Positions 5,949 through 14,693 are shown, counted from the first letter of the stretch. The stretch: DNA of 16,902 nt from Demequinaceae bacterium UBA4004 (GCA_002384765.1 DGBM01000145.1:30852-47753), one strand, 5' to 3'. Numbers and translations: made by a program. Notes: generated by a model from the sequence alone, not told the origin.

Positions 5949-5976
5949 CAACACCCCAGGTAATGAGCGGATTCCC
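5949..5976 (-). promoter_or_regulatory. SigR/SigH-type promoter before the heliorhodopsin gene
   Basis: On the minus strand GGGAAT (5976-5971), exactly 18 bases, then GTTG (5952-5949). It is an exact match to the SigR/SigH consensus and identical in design to the one at 4367-4394. The transcript would start near 5941 and carry a leader of about 40 bases with a good ribosome binding site. It begins seven bases after the stop of the upstream minus-strand gene. Confidence 0.72.
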
Positions 5977-5982
5977 GGCGAA

Positions 5983-6267
5983 CTAGGGCGCGTCCTCGCC
6001 AAGCTCCCCGCGCAACACCTGGGCCCAGTCATCGTCGGCTAGGCCGGCGCGGTCCAGCAGGTCCCGCCAGTCCACTTGGGCGTGTTCAAGCGCATCCTGA
6101 AATAGCGAATAGTTACCTCGCGCCGCGATCAGAATGGCCGCATGGATGCGTTCCGGATCCACCTGAGGCGTGATCTTGAGCCTTTCCAGCGTGTTGAGCA
6201 TCGGCGGCGTGCTGGTCCCAAAATCGTGGGCGAGACGTTCGGCGACGCGGTGGCTGGGGACGGGCAT
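5983..6267 (-). CDS. Conserved hypothetical protein
   Basis: This small soluble protein (94 residues) has no signal or membrane segment. It begins SHRVAERLAHDFG and ends HAQVDWRDLLDRAGLADDDWAQVLRGELGED. The block IHAAILIAARGNYSLFQDAL followed by VDWRDLL-x-x-AGL resembles a family of short actinobacterial proteins of unknown function that I recognise by pattern only. Predicted structure is all-helical. ATG 6267 gives the best conserved start, but no clear ribosome binding site precedes it, and the frame is open further upstream. It lies just upstream of the heliorhodopsin on the same strand, but that gene has its own promoter. Confidence 0.7.
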   Translation of the reverse strand: MPVPSHRVAERLAHDFGTSTPPMLNTLERLKITPQVDPERIHAAILIAARGNYSLFQDALEHAQVDWRDLLDRAGLADDDWAQVLRGELGEDAP

Positions 6268-6345
6268 GGGAGGCAGTTTCGCATGCCGACGGTCGTGCGC
6301 GGCACAGGGGCCGCCAAGACGTCCGTCCCGTCGCACACGTGGAAT

Positions 6346-6540
6346 ATGCGCGTTCAGCTGCTGTACGTCGACGGCTGCCCCCACTGGGAGGTGGCACAGG
6401 CTCGCCCACGACGCAGCAACCGGTGGAGGCGATGGTCGCGTGACCACGCGAGCTGCAGGGCGGTGCGCCGCATCCTTCACCGGGCGGCAACGTCGGCGTC
6501 CAATATTTTGAATGACTCAAGATTGTGCAATACTCGGTAG
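6346..6540 (+). pseudogene. Broken thioredoxin-like protein (N-terminal remnant)
   Basis: The frame starts MRVQLLYVDGCPHWEVAQAR, which matches the opening of small thioredoxin-like proteins (V-(E/Q)-LLY-x-x-GCP-(H/N)-W-x-x-A). After about residue 20 it loses all similarity and becomes Arg/Ser-rich. A one-base shift restores a short plausible stretch (RLAHDAATGG), so a frameshift has probably occurred. The family's later block (GSPTVL-x-DG) is not seen in any frame. The frame stops exactly one base before the furA ATG, and its tail runs through the AT-rich Fur-box-like site, so the tail cannot be genuine protein. Confidence is good for the motif and low for any function. Confidence 0.45.
6505..6523 (+). 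promoter_or_regulatory. Fur-box-like palindrome and promoter before furA
   Basis: ATTTTGA-ATGAC-TCAAGAT is an inverted repeat with seven-base arms and one mismatch, in an AT-rich patch ending 17 bases before the furA ATG. FurA of actinobacteria represses its own furA-katG operon from such an AT-rich site. A weak promoter, TTGAAT (6508-6513)-N17-TACTCG, overlaps it. No ribosome binding site is visible, so furA may be leaderless. Confidence 0.55.
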
Positions 6541-7017
6541 ATGACCACATCGACGCAGGCACCGCTCGACGCGGACGTTGCGGAGGTCATTCGCGGCGCG
6601 GGTTTGCGGCTCACCAAGCCGCGGGGCGCGGTGCTCAGAGCGTTACACGATCGCCCGCACGCGAGCGCTGACGATGTGCTGAGTAGTGTCGCGGCAGTGT
6701 TTCCCAAGGCAAGCCTGCAGTCTGTCTACAACGCACTGAGCGACTTTGTCTCCGCCGGGATTGTGCGCCGCTTCGAGCCTGCCGGGAGCCCCGGACTCTA
6801 TGAGTTGCGGGTCGATGACAATCACCACCACCTGGTCTGTACGCAATGCGGCGCGGTCAGCGATGTCGACTGCGCGGTAGGACACGCGCCGTGTCTGACG
6901 CCGTCGGAGACCCAAGGATTCGTCGTTCACCAGGCGGAAGTCACCTACTCGGGACTGTGCGCCGCGTGCGCATCGACCACCACGACCACCGACACCACCA
7001 AGACCACCACGGGTTGA
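6541..7017 (+). CDS. furA: Fur-family peroxide/iron regulator FurA (CatR-like)
   Basis: This is a DNA-binding metalloregulator of 158 residues that represses the adjacent catalase-peroxidase gene until peroxide oxidises it. The N-terminal winged helix spans residues 10-85, with the recognition helix in SLQSVYNALSDFVSAGIV. The dimerisation and metal domain carries HHH (95-97) and two CXXC pairs, C100-T-Q-C103 and C140-A-A-C143, the structural zinc site. The last 14 residues are Thr-rich and unusual. Placement 39 bases before katG is the conserved actinobacterial furA-katG operon. ATG 6541 follows a Fur-box-like palindrome closely and no Shine-Dalgarno sequence is seen. Confidence 0.93.
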   Translation: MTTSTQAPLDADVAEVIRGAGLRLTKPRGAVLRALHDRPHASADDVLSSVAAVFPKASLQSVYNALSDFVSAGIVRRFEPAGSPGLYELRVDDNHHHLVCTQCGAVSDVDCAVGHAPCLTPSETQGFVVHQAEVTYSGLCAACASTTTTTDTTKTTTG

Positions 7018-9348
<2,331 letters not shown>

Positions 9349-9374
9349 CGGGGGTGGTGGCGAGGTTCGGACTT

Positions 9375-9449
9375 ATGTCTGCGCCGCACATCTCTGCCAC
9401 CGAGGGCGACTTCACCCCGGACGCCCTGCTTGCCGGCGATCCCCGCGGC
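9375..9449 (+). pseudogene. Purine nucleoside phosphorylase (DeoD) N-terminal remnant
   Basis: ATG 9375 opens a frame reading MSAPHISATEGDFTPDALLAGDP, which matches the start of DeoD-type purine nucleoside phosphorylase (M-x-TPHI-x-A-x-x-GDFA-x-x-VL-x-PGDP). Similarity stops after about 25 residues, and the rest of a roughly 235-residue enzyme is absent: the PASTA-domain gene on the other strand begins its 3' end at 9518. Only the 5' tip of a lost gene remains. The 169-base gap between katG and that gene holds nothing else I can support. Confidence 0.55.
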
Positions 9450-9517
9450 GTCGGCCGCGCACACCGACTCGGACATGACCGCGCCTCGCGGCCCACGGGA
9501 CGCTCGCAGGCTGACGG

Positions 9518-9853
9518 CTATGGCTTGTTGGCGTCTGGCCCGCCGACCGTGTGGGTGCCGGAGGCATCGGTGTAGGTGAGGATGAAGTTCTGGTACCGGA
9601 ACCAGCGCTCGCCTGCGCTGGGGTGCTGGTCGACGACCGTGCCGTCCGCGCCGGTGATGTCGATGGGGATCCCCGCGTCGTGGAGTGCCTGGGCGGCCTC
9701 GTCCACCGAGTCCCCGGTGACGTCCGGCGCGATCTTGTACATGCCGAAGAACCAGATCACGAGTGCCAACGCCACCACGGCCAAGGTCCCCAATGCGAGG
9801 GCGAATCCCCACAGCACCTTGTCCGGCGACGGCAGAAGCCTTCTGCGCGTCAT
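9518..9853 (-). CDS. Single-pass membrane protein with PASTA domain
   Basis: This is a 111-residue protein with a short basic N-terminus (MTRRRLLPSPDK), one membrane span (about residues 14-37) and one extracytoplasmic PASTA-like domain. The domain runs from APDVTGDSVDEAAQALHDAG to the end of TVVDQHPSAGERW. PASTA domains bind muropeptides or the cell wall in serine/threonine kinases and penicillin-binding proteins. Here there is no kinase or transpeptidase part, so it may be a small wall-sensing or accessory protein. ATG 9853 is preceded by GGAGG with seven bases between, which decides the start over a longer frame. It is a single gene, divergent from the phzF fragment. Confidence 0.82.
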   Translation of the reverse strand: MTRRRLLPSPDKVLWGFALALGTLAVVALALVIWFFGMYKIAPDVTGDSVDEAAQALHDAGIPIDITGADGTVVDQHPSAGERWFRYQNFILTYTDASGTHTVGGPDANKP

Positions 9854-9971
9854 CACGCACCTCCAAGCATCGATTCTTGTCGACCGTAGCAGGAAGTTCA
9901 TAGCCAAGAAGGTCAACCTGTTGAGTTTCTTGTGGGGACATATCCACTCCCCGGCGCGGTACCACCGCGCC

Positions 9972-10001
9972 CTGACTGGCCGCATCCCCGCCAGGTAGCG
10001 T
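9972..10001 (+). promoter_or_regulatory. Probable promoter of the phzF-like gene (leaderless)
   Basis: CTGACT (9972-9977), 18 bases, TAGCGT (9996-10001), then seven bases to ATG 10009. The spacing would start transcription at the start codon, and no ribosome binding site is seen. The rest of the gap from 9854 holds the ribosome binding site of the divergent PASTA gene and nothing else clear. Confidence 0.45.
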
Positions 10002-10008
10002 CGGCTGC

Positions 10009-10737
10009 ATGACAACCCGCCCGTTTCGCATGATCGACGTGTTCCCTTCAAGTGCGCCGCAGTCCGGCAACCCCCTCGCGGTGGTGCTTGATGCGGACGG
10101 GTTGACCACCCAGCAGATGGCCGCGTTTTCCGCGTGGACCAACCTGTCGGAGTGCACGTTCGTGCTGCCGCCCACGGACCCCGCCGCCGACTACCGGGTG
10201 CGCATCTTCTCGCTCACCACGGAGTTGCCGTTCGCGGGCCACCCCACGCTGGGCACGGCGCGCGCGTGGCTGGATGCCGGGGGAGTGCCGCGCGCGCCGG
10301 GCCGGGTGGTGCAGGAATGTGGCGTGGGGCTGGTGCCGGTGAAGATCGACGACGACGCGCTCGCGTTTGCCGCGCCGCCGCTGATCCGCTCGGGCCCGGT
10401 GGCCGACGCCGACCTTGCCGTCGCGCTGGCCGTCCTGGGCGTCACGGCCAAGGACGTGGTGGAGGCCAGGTGGATCGACAACGGCCCCGGCTGGCTGGGC
10501 GTGCTGCTGCGCGACGCCGACGCGGTGCTTGCGTTGGAACCCGACCTCACGGCCCGCGTGGGTCAGCCGAACAACTCGTCGACATCTACCCGTTCGCCTA
10601 CCTCGGCGTGCAGCGCGCGCACCAGCCCCAAAGCCCCGGCCGCCGACCGCCGGTCGCGCGCCGCGGGCTCCTGGCCCTGGAGTTCCTTGGCGGCCGCTGG
10701 CGCACCCTCGGTCGGAACCGGTTTGAGTCTGGCCTAG
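10009..10737 (+). pseudogene. Truncated PhzF-family epimerase/isomerase
   Basis: The first 184 or so codons are a good match to the PhzF family (diaminopimelate-epimerase fold, isomerisation of small metabolites). PFRMIDVFPSSAPQSGNPLAV opens the protein, NLSECTF carries the catalytic glutamate, and FSLTTELPFAGHPTLGTA follows. The first domain continues through ARWIDNGPGWLGVLL. After about base 10560 the frame becomes Ser/Arg/Ala-rich (from QPNNSSTSTRS) and has no PhzF character. The second-domain signature (F-P...EDPVTGS-x-N) is missing in every frame. The family is usually about 280 residues, so the last third is lost and the formal stop at 10735-10737 is accidental. The missing half contributes to the active site, so it is very probably inactive. 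Confidence 0.75.
10563..10733 (-). pseudogene. Possible C-terminal remnant of an unidentified gene
   Basis: On the minus strand an open frame with GC-rich third positions runs to a TGA at 10565-10563. It encodes KPVPTEGAPAAAKELQGQEP and ends ALGLVRALHAEVGERVDVDELFG. Its composition is more protein-like than the plus-strand frames over the same bases, and its end coincides with the point where PhzF similarity stops. It has no start of its own: it follows directly, in frame, after the stop of the membrane protein gene at 10734. I do not recognise the family. It may instead be chance openness in GC-rich DNA. Confidence 0.3.
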
Positions 10738-11072
10738 CTCAGAGGGACCAGATGCGACCGACGATGACGCTCGACACCTGCCACGGTGGCCGATGCAGCC
10801 ACGCAGAGTAGTAGAAGGGCTGAGAGCGGGTAGACAACCGAGGGTGCCGCGACCACCAGGAGCGCACCGAGCCAAACGAACCCCATCCCGCGGGACAGCC
10901 ATACGACTGCCGCTCCAAGGACACCGAGAACAGCCAGTGCGACCAAGATCGCATTCGCACTGCCCCACCCCGCCAAACCGAGGTACACGACGCCTTCGAC
11001 GGCCTCGATTAGAGCGAGGGCCTTTATCCCTTTTCTCAAATATGACGCAAGCGCTTCGTGCTCAATACGCAT
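10734..11072 (-). CDS. Small membrane protein, unknown function
   Basis: This 112-residue protein is mostly hydrophobic, with spans near residues 16-37, 38-58, 63-80 and 82-98, and a basic C-terminal tail (VERHRRSHLVPLS). The N-terminus is cytoplasmic-looking (MRIEHEALASYLRKGIK). The start at 11072 is supported by GGAGA eight bases upstream. It is the last of three minus-strand genes whose first two encode a secreted protein and a lipoprotein, 50 bases downstream of the lipoprotein. I do not recognise a named family; it is broadly like small DUF2127-type membrane proteins. Codon use is a little less GC-rich than in the flanking core genes. Confidence 0.7.
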   Translation of the reverse strand: MRIEHEALASYLRKGIKALALIEAVEGVVYLGLAGWGSANAILVALAVLGVLGAAVVWLSRGMGFVWLGALLVVAAPSVVYPLSALLLLCVAASATVAGVERHRRSHLVPLS

Positions 11073-11122
11073 AGCAGTCTCCAAATTTCTAGTCGGACCC
11101 AACGATTCGGGTCTTTGCAAAA

Positions 11123-11968
11123 TCAATAGCTCGACAGTTGTTCTGTGCTGACGACTTCGACTCCGTCCAGAATACTCTCCGGGGTCAGCTCAACGCCATC
11201 CGTAGTTCTGACCATTACGATCCAGTCGCCGCGCACCTCGACTACAAGCCGCGCCTCCGGTACTGGCTGGCCGTCAGCCGCACCCAGCGCCGGGAATGTG
11301 TAGGTGGCCCGTTCGCCCTCGTCTGTACGCCCAGCGACGGTGTCGAACCACCAGTCGAGCACATCGAGATCGCCGGGCTGCGCCGCGTATCCACCGACAG
11401 CGATTGACTGCTGGTCCACGCCGTCCACCCCAGTCCCATCCAAGACGTATGCAGCGACAGTTCCGGTGTCATATGGAGAGATTGGTAGCGATCCGAACCC
11501 CGGCACGCGTGCGTGACTCTGGTCCGCGACCGCGCCGTAGCCAGGAATGCTTGCTGTCCCGTCGTTGCTCAACGACAACTCTTCAGCAACCTGTTCAAGA
11601 TCCCCTTGCCTCGAGGCGACAACTACTTGCCAACCGCCCATGCAAATGCTGAGCCCAGGAAGGTTCTCCCTCAACTGAACTGGACCCTCTTCGCATGCCT
11701 GCTCGCTTTGAACCGTATAGATACCAACGACGCCTTCTTCATCGTTCTGAAGCAGCTGCAGCCGGTAATCAGGTATGTCGAGGCCATTTGGGAATTCCGC
11801 GAACCCCACTTGCTGGAAGCCATCTGGCGTTGAGTCGAGTCCCCACCCTTTGCCCGTGCTTGGAGCAACGGGCGAAGGGTAGGTGCAACCGACGAGCTGG
11901 GAAAGGAGGACTACGAGGAGAGATAGTCGCCCTGCCGCTCGAGCGGGGGCTGATGCGTGACTTACCAC
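11123..11968 (-). CDS. Putative lipoprotein, unknown function
   Basis: This is a predicted lipoprotein of 281 residues. A basic, then hydrophobic start (PARAAGRLSLLVVLLSQLVGC) gives a lipobox LVGC with the cysteine near residue 27. The mature part is acidic, predicted beta-rich, with two further cysteines (QACEEG and SICMGG) that could pair, and no recognised domain. GTG 11968 is chosen because it overlaps the upstream gene's stop (GTGGTAA) and gives a normal signal peptide. No ATG is available before the lipobox, and no Shine-Dalgarno sequence is seen, so translation is probably coupled. It sits between the secreted protein and the small membrane protein, apparently in one operon. GC content looks lower than in katG or the ABC genes, hinting at transfer. 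Confidence 0.7.
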   Translation of the reverse strand: MVSHASAPARAAGRLSLLVVLLSQLVGCTYPSPVAPSTGKGWGLDSTPDGFQQVGFAEFPNGLDIPDYRLQLLQNDEEGVVGIYTVQSEQACEEGPVQLRENLPGLSICMGGWQVVVASRQGDLEQVAEELSLSNDGTASIPGYGAVADQSHARVPGFGSLPISPYDTGTVAAYVLDGTGVDGVDQQSIAVGGYAAQPGDLDVLDWWFDTVAGRTDEGERATYTFPALGAADGQPVPEARLVVEVRGDWIVMVRTTDGVELTPESILDGVEVVSTEQLSSY

Positions 11969-12708
11969 TGGTTGTACGTGGTGTTCATCTTCTTGGCTGT
12001 CGCCATGTGAGTGAGCGAGCAAGTCTTGGACTGGGAGAACGACGCTGAGTAGGAGCCTGGTGAGCGAGTAAGCGTCGTGTAGAGCGTGAAGTTCTGCCCT
12101 GGCTGCAGATTGCACCACAGGAAGTCACTGTGGAACGCACCGGATGCCTGAGCGGTAGCCGCGCTGGTGGTGTACGTGCTGGTGTACGGCCCGTATGAAG
12201 GCGTGCTCGCGTGGTTCCACGCTAGGTTGCCGTTCCACGAGTTGACCATCCGCCACGTCGTGAACTTCACGTAAGACAAGCCCGTGCCCGACTGAACGGT
12301 GGCCTCGTGGGCATAGCGGAAACGCGAGATGTCGAGGTTGACCGCGTCCTGAAGTGTCTGGCTCGAGTGGATGACGTTCGACGTGTAGACCACCGCTTGT
12401 GGAGAAGGTGCGATGGCCGAGATCGCCGATGCGGAAGCCCCCTTCACGTCGGGGACCTCGGTGTGGCTGACGATCGACGTCGAGCAGTCGTCACCGATCT
12501 CGTAGACGTCGGAGTAGACCACGCCTTCGACGAGTTCCTTGGAACTCGCGTCGGGGAGGGTGGTCAGCCCTGACGAGCACTGCGCGGTCGCCGCCAGTGC
12601 GTCCGGGTTGGGTTCGCTCGCAGCAGCAGTCGCGGCGGTGGCTGCTCCCACAAGTGCCACGATAGATATCAACGATGTAAAGACGGTTCGTGACGCGTGA
12701 ATAGACAT
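11962..12708 (-). CDS. Secreted protein, unknown function
   Basis: This is a predicted exported protein of 248 residues. The signal peptide is SRTVFTSLISIVALVGAATA with a likely cut after AATAAA (near residue 30). The mature protein has four cysteines (QCSSG, DDCST, LWCNLQ, KTCSLT), probably two disulfides. Its second half is rich in Ser, Thr, Tyr and Trp (FTTWRMVNSWNGNLAWN, PSYGPYTSTYTTS), suggesting a beta-sandwich. It is not a recognised family. ATG 12708 follows a purine-rich GGTGGGGAAA site. A 16-base perfect inverted repeat lies about 33 bases upstream. It is the first gene of the three-gene envelope cassette and its stop overlaps the lipoprotein start. Confidence 0.72.
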   Translation of the reverse strand: MSIHASRTVFTSLISIVALVGAATAATAAASEPNPDALAATAQCSSGLTTLPDASSKELVEGVVYSDVYEIGDDCSTSIVSHTEVPDVKGASASAISAIAPSPQAVVYTSNVIHSSQTLQDAVNLDISRFRYAHEATVQSGTGLSYVKFTTWRMVNSWNGNLAWNHASTPSYGPYTSTYTTSAATAQASGAFHSDFLWCNLQPGQNFTLYTTLTRSPGSYSASFSQSKTCSLTHMATAKKMNTTYNQW

Positions 12709-12740
12709 AATTTCCCCACCCTCGATTTTCCTTTTCTGGG

Positions 12741-12756
12741 CGAGCATCATTGCTCG
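12741..12756. repeat. Perfect inverted repeat, candidate operator of the envelope cassette
   Basis: CGAGCA-TCAT-TGCTCG is a perfect six-base-arm inverted repeat lying 33-48 bases upstream of the secreted-protein start on the minus strand, in its leader or promoter. It could be an operator or a leader hairpin. A second small palindrome, GTTAAC, lies at 12767-12772. Confidence 0.4.
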
Positions 12757-12852
12757 CAGAGCACAGTTAACACCCGGACCTTCGTCCTAGCAATAGGCGA
12801 CACGAAAGCTTTTTGTTTGCCGCCTGACGCGAACGGGGAATTGCTTTTCAAC

Positions 12853-12869
12853 GAGCCTCAGAGGGGCTC
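12853..12869. terminator. Hairpin downstream of hipA
   Basis: GAGCCTC-AGA-GGGGCTC can fold into a seven-pair stem (one G-U pair on the plus strand). It lies about 100 bases past the hipA stop, in the 258-base gap 12709-12966, without a T-run. It is a weak terminator candidate; nothing else in the gap can be supported beyond the repeat at 12741. Confidence 0.25.
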
Positions 12870-12966
12870 TTCGCCGTTGAGTGTGGGGTGAGTGCGGCGG
12901 GTTGAAGTCAGATGGGGTCGAGATCCCCGAAAATCAGAGCCCGTTTACACCGGCGACTGCTTCCGA

Positions 12967-14271
12967 CTAGGCGAGCGCCTCGCGCGCGACGTCGCAAGAC
13001 TCCGCGATCCGCTCGATCATGCCGGAGTCGAGGAGCCGCTGTTGAGCCGTCAAAGGCGCCTCGCTGCGGCGGATCGCGTCGACAAAAGCGTCCGGCATGT
13101 TCGCCACGAGATCGCGCACGATCTCGCCGCCGGTGCCGTTCAGGGACAGGCCCGCGCCACGCAAGGCCGCCGCCCAGTCGCTCCCGGTCGCACGGGTGAA
13201 CTCTCGCTGGGCACCGATTGACATGGCTGCTCGGGGGAACCGTCGCGAGCCATCGGGACGCGAAGCTATCGCTCCGGATGCGGCGTCGTACATGGGTGCG
13301 AGGTTGACCTCGGTGCGTTCGTCGTACATCAGTGCGTAGTTCTTCGCATGTGCATCGGAGCTCTCGCTCAGGTAGTTGAACGCGACCATGATCGCGAAGC
13401 GTGCGACATTGGCCTCTGCGTCGGCGGGCACAGCGACGGCCGACCACAGCACGCCAGCAACGGAGGAGAGCCCAGGGCCGCCGTCCGCCTCGTACTTGGC
13501 GGTCGAGTCCACTCCGAGGGCCTGGCACACGTCCTCTTGGTGGATGCGTCGCAGCATGCCCGCGTTGTCGCGGTAGCGATCGAATCGCTCCACGATGACG
13601 GCTGGGGTGCCGTCGAACTCGTAGTAGCTGGTCTGTGCCGCGTCCACCCCCAGCGCCCTCGCTGCCGACATGGTGACGTGCTCGACCAGGGCCTGATCTC
13701 CGGCGCTCACGCCGGCGAACGAGCCAATACCAGGCTTGATGATGTGGCTGTGCGGCTCGGTCCCGATTGCCACGTGCCACGTTCCGGACTCGGAGCGCAG
13801 CGCCATCTTGTGTTGGGCTCCACTGACCGACCAGTGCTCGTCGTACTCAAGAGGCTCGACCGGCCCGGACTCGTCGCCAAGCATCGCGCGCAGGCGGGCA
13901 CCGATGTGCGCATCGGAGACCGGAATCAGCCCGCCGGAGCCCTCCGGCAACGTGTCCTCGCGGTAGACCTGTACGGCTCCGGCGCAGTCGAGACCGCCCT
14001 TGTCGAGCAGTGCGAACGTGGAGGTATCGAGGCTGCCAAAGGATCGCGCCATGCGCAGGCGAGCGTCGGGGCCGTCGGGCAGTAGGCCGTTGAAGAACGG
14101 GGACGCCTTGTCCGCCGAGTAGCGCTTGCGGGGTGCCGACGGCATCGACAGTGAGAGCGAGATGTCGAGAGGGACGTCGTGTGCGTAGCGGAACTCCACG
14201 CCGTTGGCGGTCTTGCGCTGCAGCGTCCCGATGCGGCGGCCGTGCAGGAACACGAAGAGCGAGGCGGCCAT
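12967..14271 (-). CDS. hipA: HipA-type serine/threonine kinase toxin
   Basis: This is the toxin of a type II toxin-antitoxin pair, 434 residues, a normal HipA length. In E. coli HipA phosphorylates glutamyl-tRNA synthetase, halts growth and promotes persistence; the target here is unknown. The N-terminal HipA_N region (residues 1-105) includes FFNGLLPDGPDARLRMAR. The kinase core has SVSGAQHKMAL (148-158), the ATP lysine in HIIKP (K179) and ERFDRY (229-233). The catalytic D306 and N311 lie in SESSDAHAKNYALM, and the magnesium-binding D329 in LAPMYDAASG. All expected active-site residues are present. ATG 14271 lies one base after the hipB stop, so the pair is co-translated. Confidence 0.95.
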   Translation of the reverse strand: MAASLFVFLHGRRIGTLQRKTANGVEFRYAHDVPLDISLSLSMPSAPRKRYSADKASPFFNGLLPDGPDARLRMARSFGSLDTSTFALLDKGGLDCAGAVQVYREDTLPEGSGGLIPVSDAHIGARLRAMLGDESGPVEPLEYDEHWSVSGAQHKMALRSESGTWHVAIGTEPHSHIIKPGIGSFAGVSAGDQALVEHVTMSAARALGVDAAQTSYYEFDGTPAVIVERFDRYRDNAGMLRRIHQEDVCQALGVDSTAKYEADGGPGLSSVAGVLWSAVAVPADAEANVARFAIMVAFNYLSESSDAHAKNYALMYDERTEVNLAPMYDAASGAIASRPDGSRRFPRAAMSIGAQREFTRATGSDWAAALRGAGLSLNGTGGEIVRDLVANMPDAFVDAIRRSEAPLTAQQRLLDSGMIERIAESCDVAREALA

Positions 14272-14272
14272 G

Positions 14273-14518
14273 TCAGTCCTTGGGGTCCAGGTCCAGGTCC
14301 ACCGTCGCCACGAGGTCGACCCCGAGTGTGGCAAGCACGCCGAGCACCTTGCTGATCTCTGCGCCAGGCGTCTTGCCGTTTTCAAACATGGAGAGCCACC
14401 GCGTAGACACCCGCGCGCGTGAGGCCAGTTGGGCCTGGGTGAGACCGGCGGCCCGGCGCGAGGCGGCGACCACCTGGCTGACGTCCATGGGCCGACGAAG
14501 ACGTACCTGTGCGCTCAT
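14273..14518 (-). CDS. hipB: HipB-type antitoxin, helix-turn-helix regulator
   Basis: This is the antitoxin and autorepressor of 81 residues. A Cro/C1-type helix-turn-helix spans about residues 13-68: VVAASRRAAGLTQAQLASRA (helices 1-2), then RVSTRWLSMFENGKTPGAEISKVL (recognition helix and helix 4). The C-terminus is acidic (TVDLDLDPKD), as expected for HipA contact. ATG 14518 is favoured because a TTGCTC-N17-TATCGT promoter ends seven bases before it, implying a leaderless transcript. An ATG at 14488 is possible. It should repress its own operon through the palindrome lying between the -35 and -10 elements. Confidence 0.9.
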   Translation of the reverse strand: MSAQVRLRRPMDVSQVVAASRRAAGLTQAQLASRARVSTRWLSMFENGKTPGAEISKVLGVLATLGVDLVATVDLDLDPKD

Positions 14519-14525
14519 GAATATG

Positions 14526-14554
14526 ACGATACACTCACAACTGTGAATGAGCAA
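14526..14554 (-). promoter_or_regulatory. hipBA promoter with embedded operator palindrome
   Basis: On the minus strand TTGCTC (14554-14549), 17 bases, TATCGT (14531-14526), seven bases before the hipB ATG. The spacer and its edges form an 18-base imperfect palindrome (14532-14549, seven of nine pairs) centred on TCACA-AC-TGTGA. A protein bound there would block RNA polymerase, as expected for HipB autorepression. Confidence 0.6.
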
Positions 14555-14558
14555 GAGT

Positions 14559-14583
14559 GATCATATTGTTGGATCGTATGATC
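14559..14583. repeat. Perfect 7-base inverted repeat upstream of hipBA
   Basis: GATCATA (14559-14565) and TATGATC (14577-14583) are separated by 11 bases, placing the arm centres 18 bases apart. It lies just upstream of the hipBA -35 element and could be a second HipB or HipBA site. A separate ten-base pair, ATGACGATAC at 14523-14532 and GTATCGTCAT at 14610-14619, forms a wider inverted repeat around it. Confidence 0.4.
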
Positions 14584-14693
14584 GCAGGCTCATATCACGA
14601 AATGCGCAGGTATCGTCATCGGGCGGCTTGGGGCCCCGGTACTGGAGCCTCGTCACGGAGGCGCCGCCTGAGTGACTTCCTTGAACAACGGGC

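Noticed and set aside
10560..10811. A plus-strand frameshift that could continue phzF (reading EQLVDIYPFAYLGVQ)
   Set aside because: The shifted frame does not contain the PhzF second-domain signature (EDPVTGS) or the expected VGVVGP stretch, so a simple frameshift does not restore the family.
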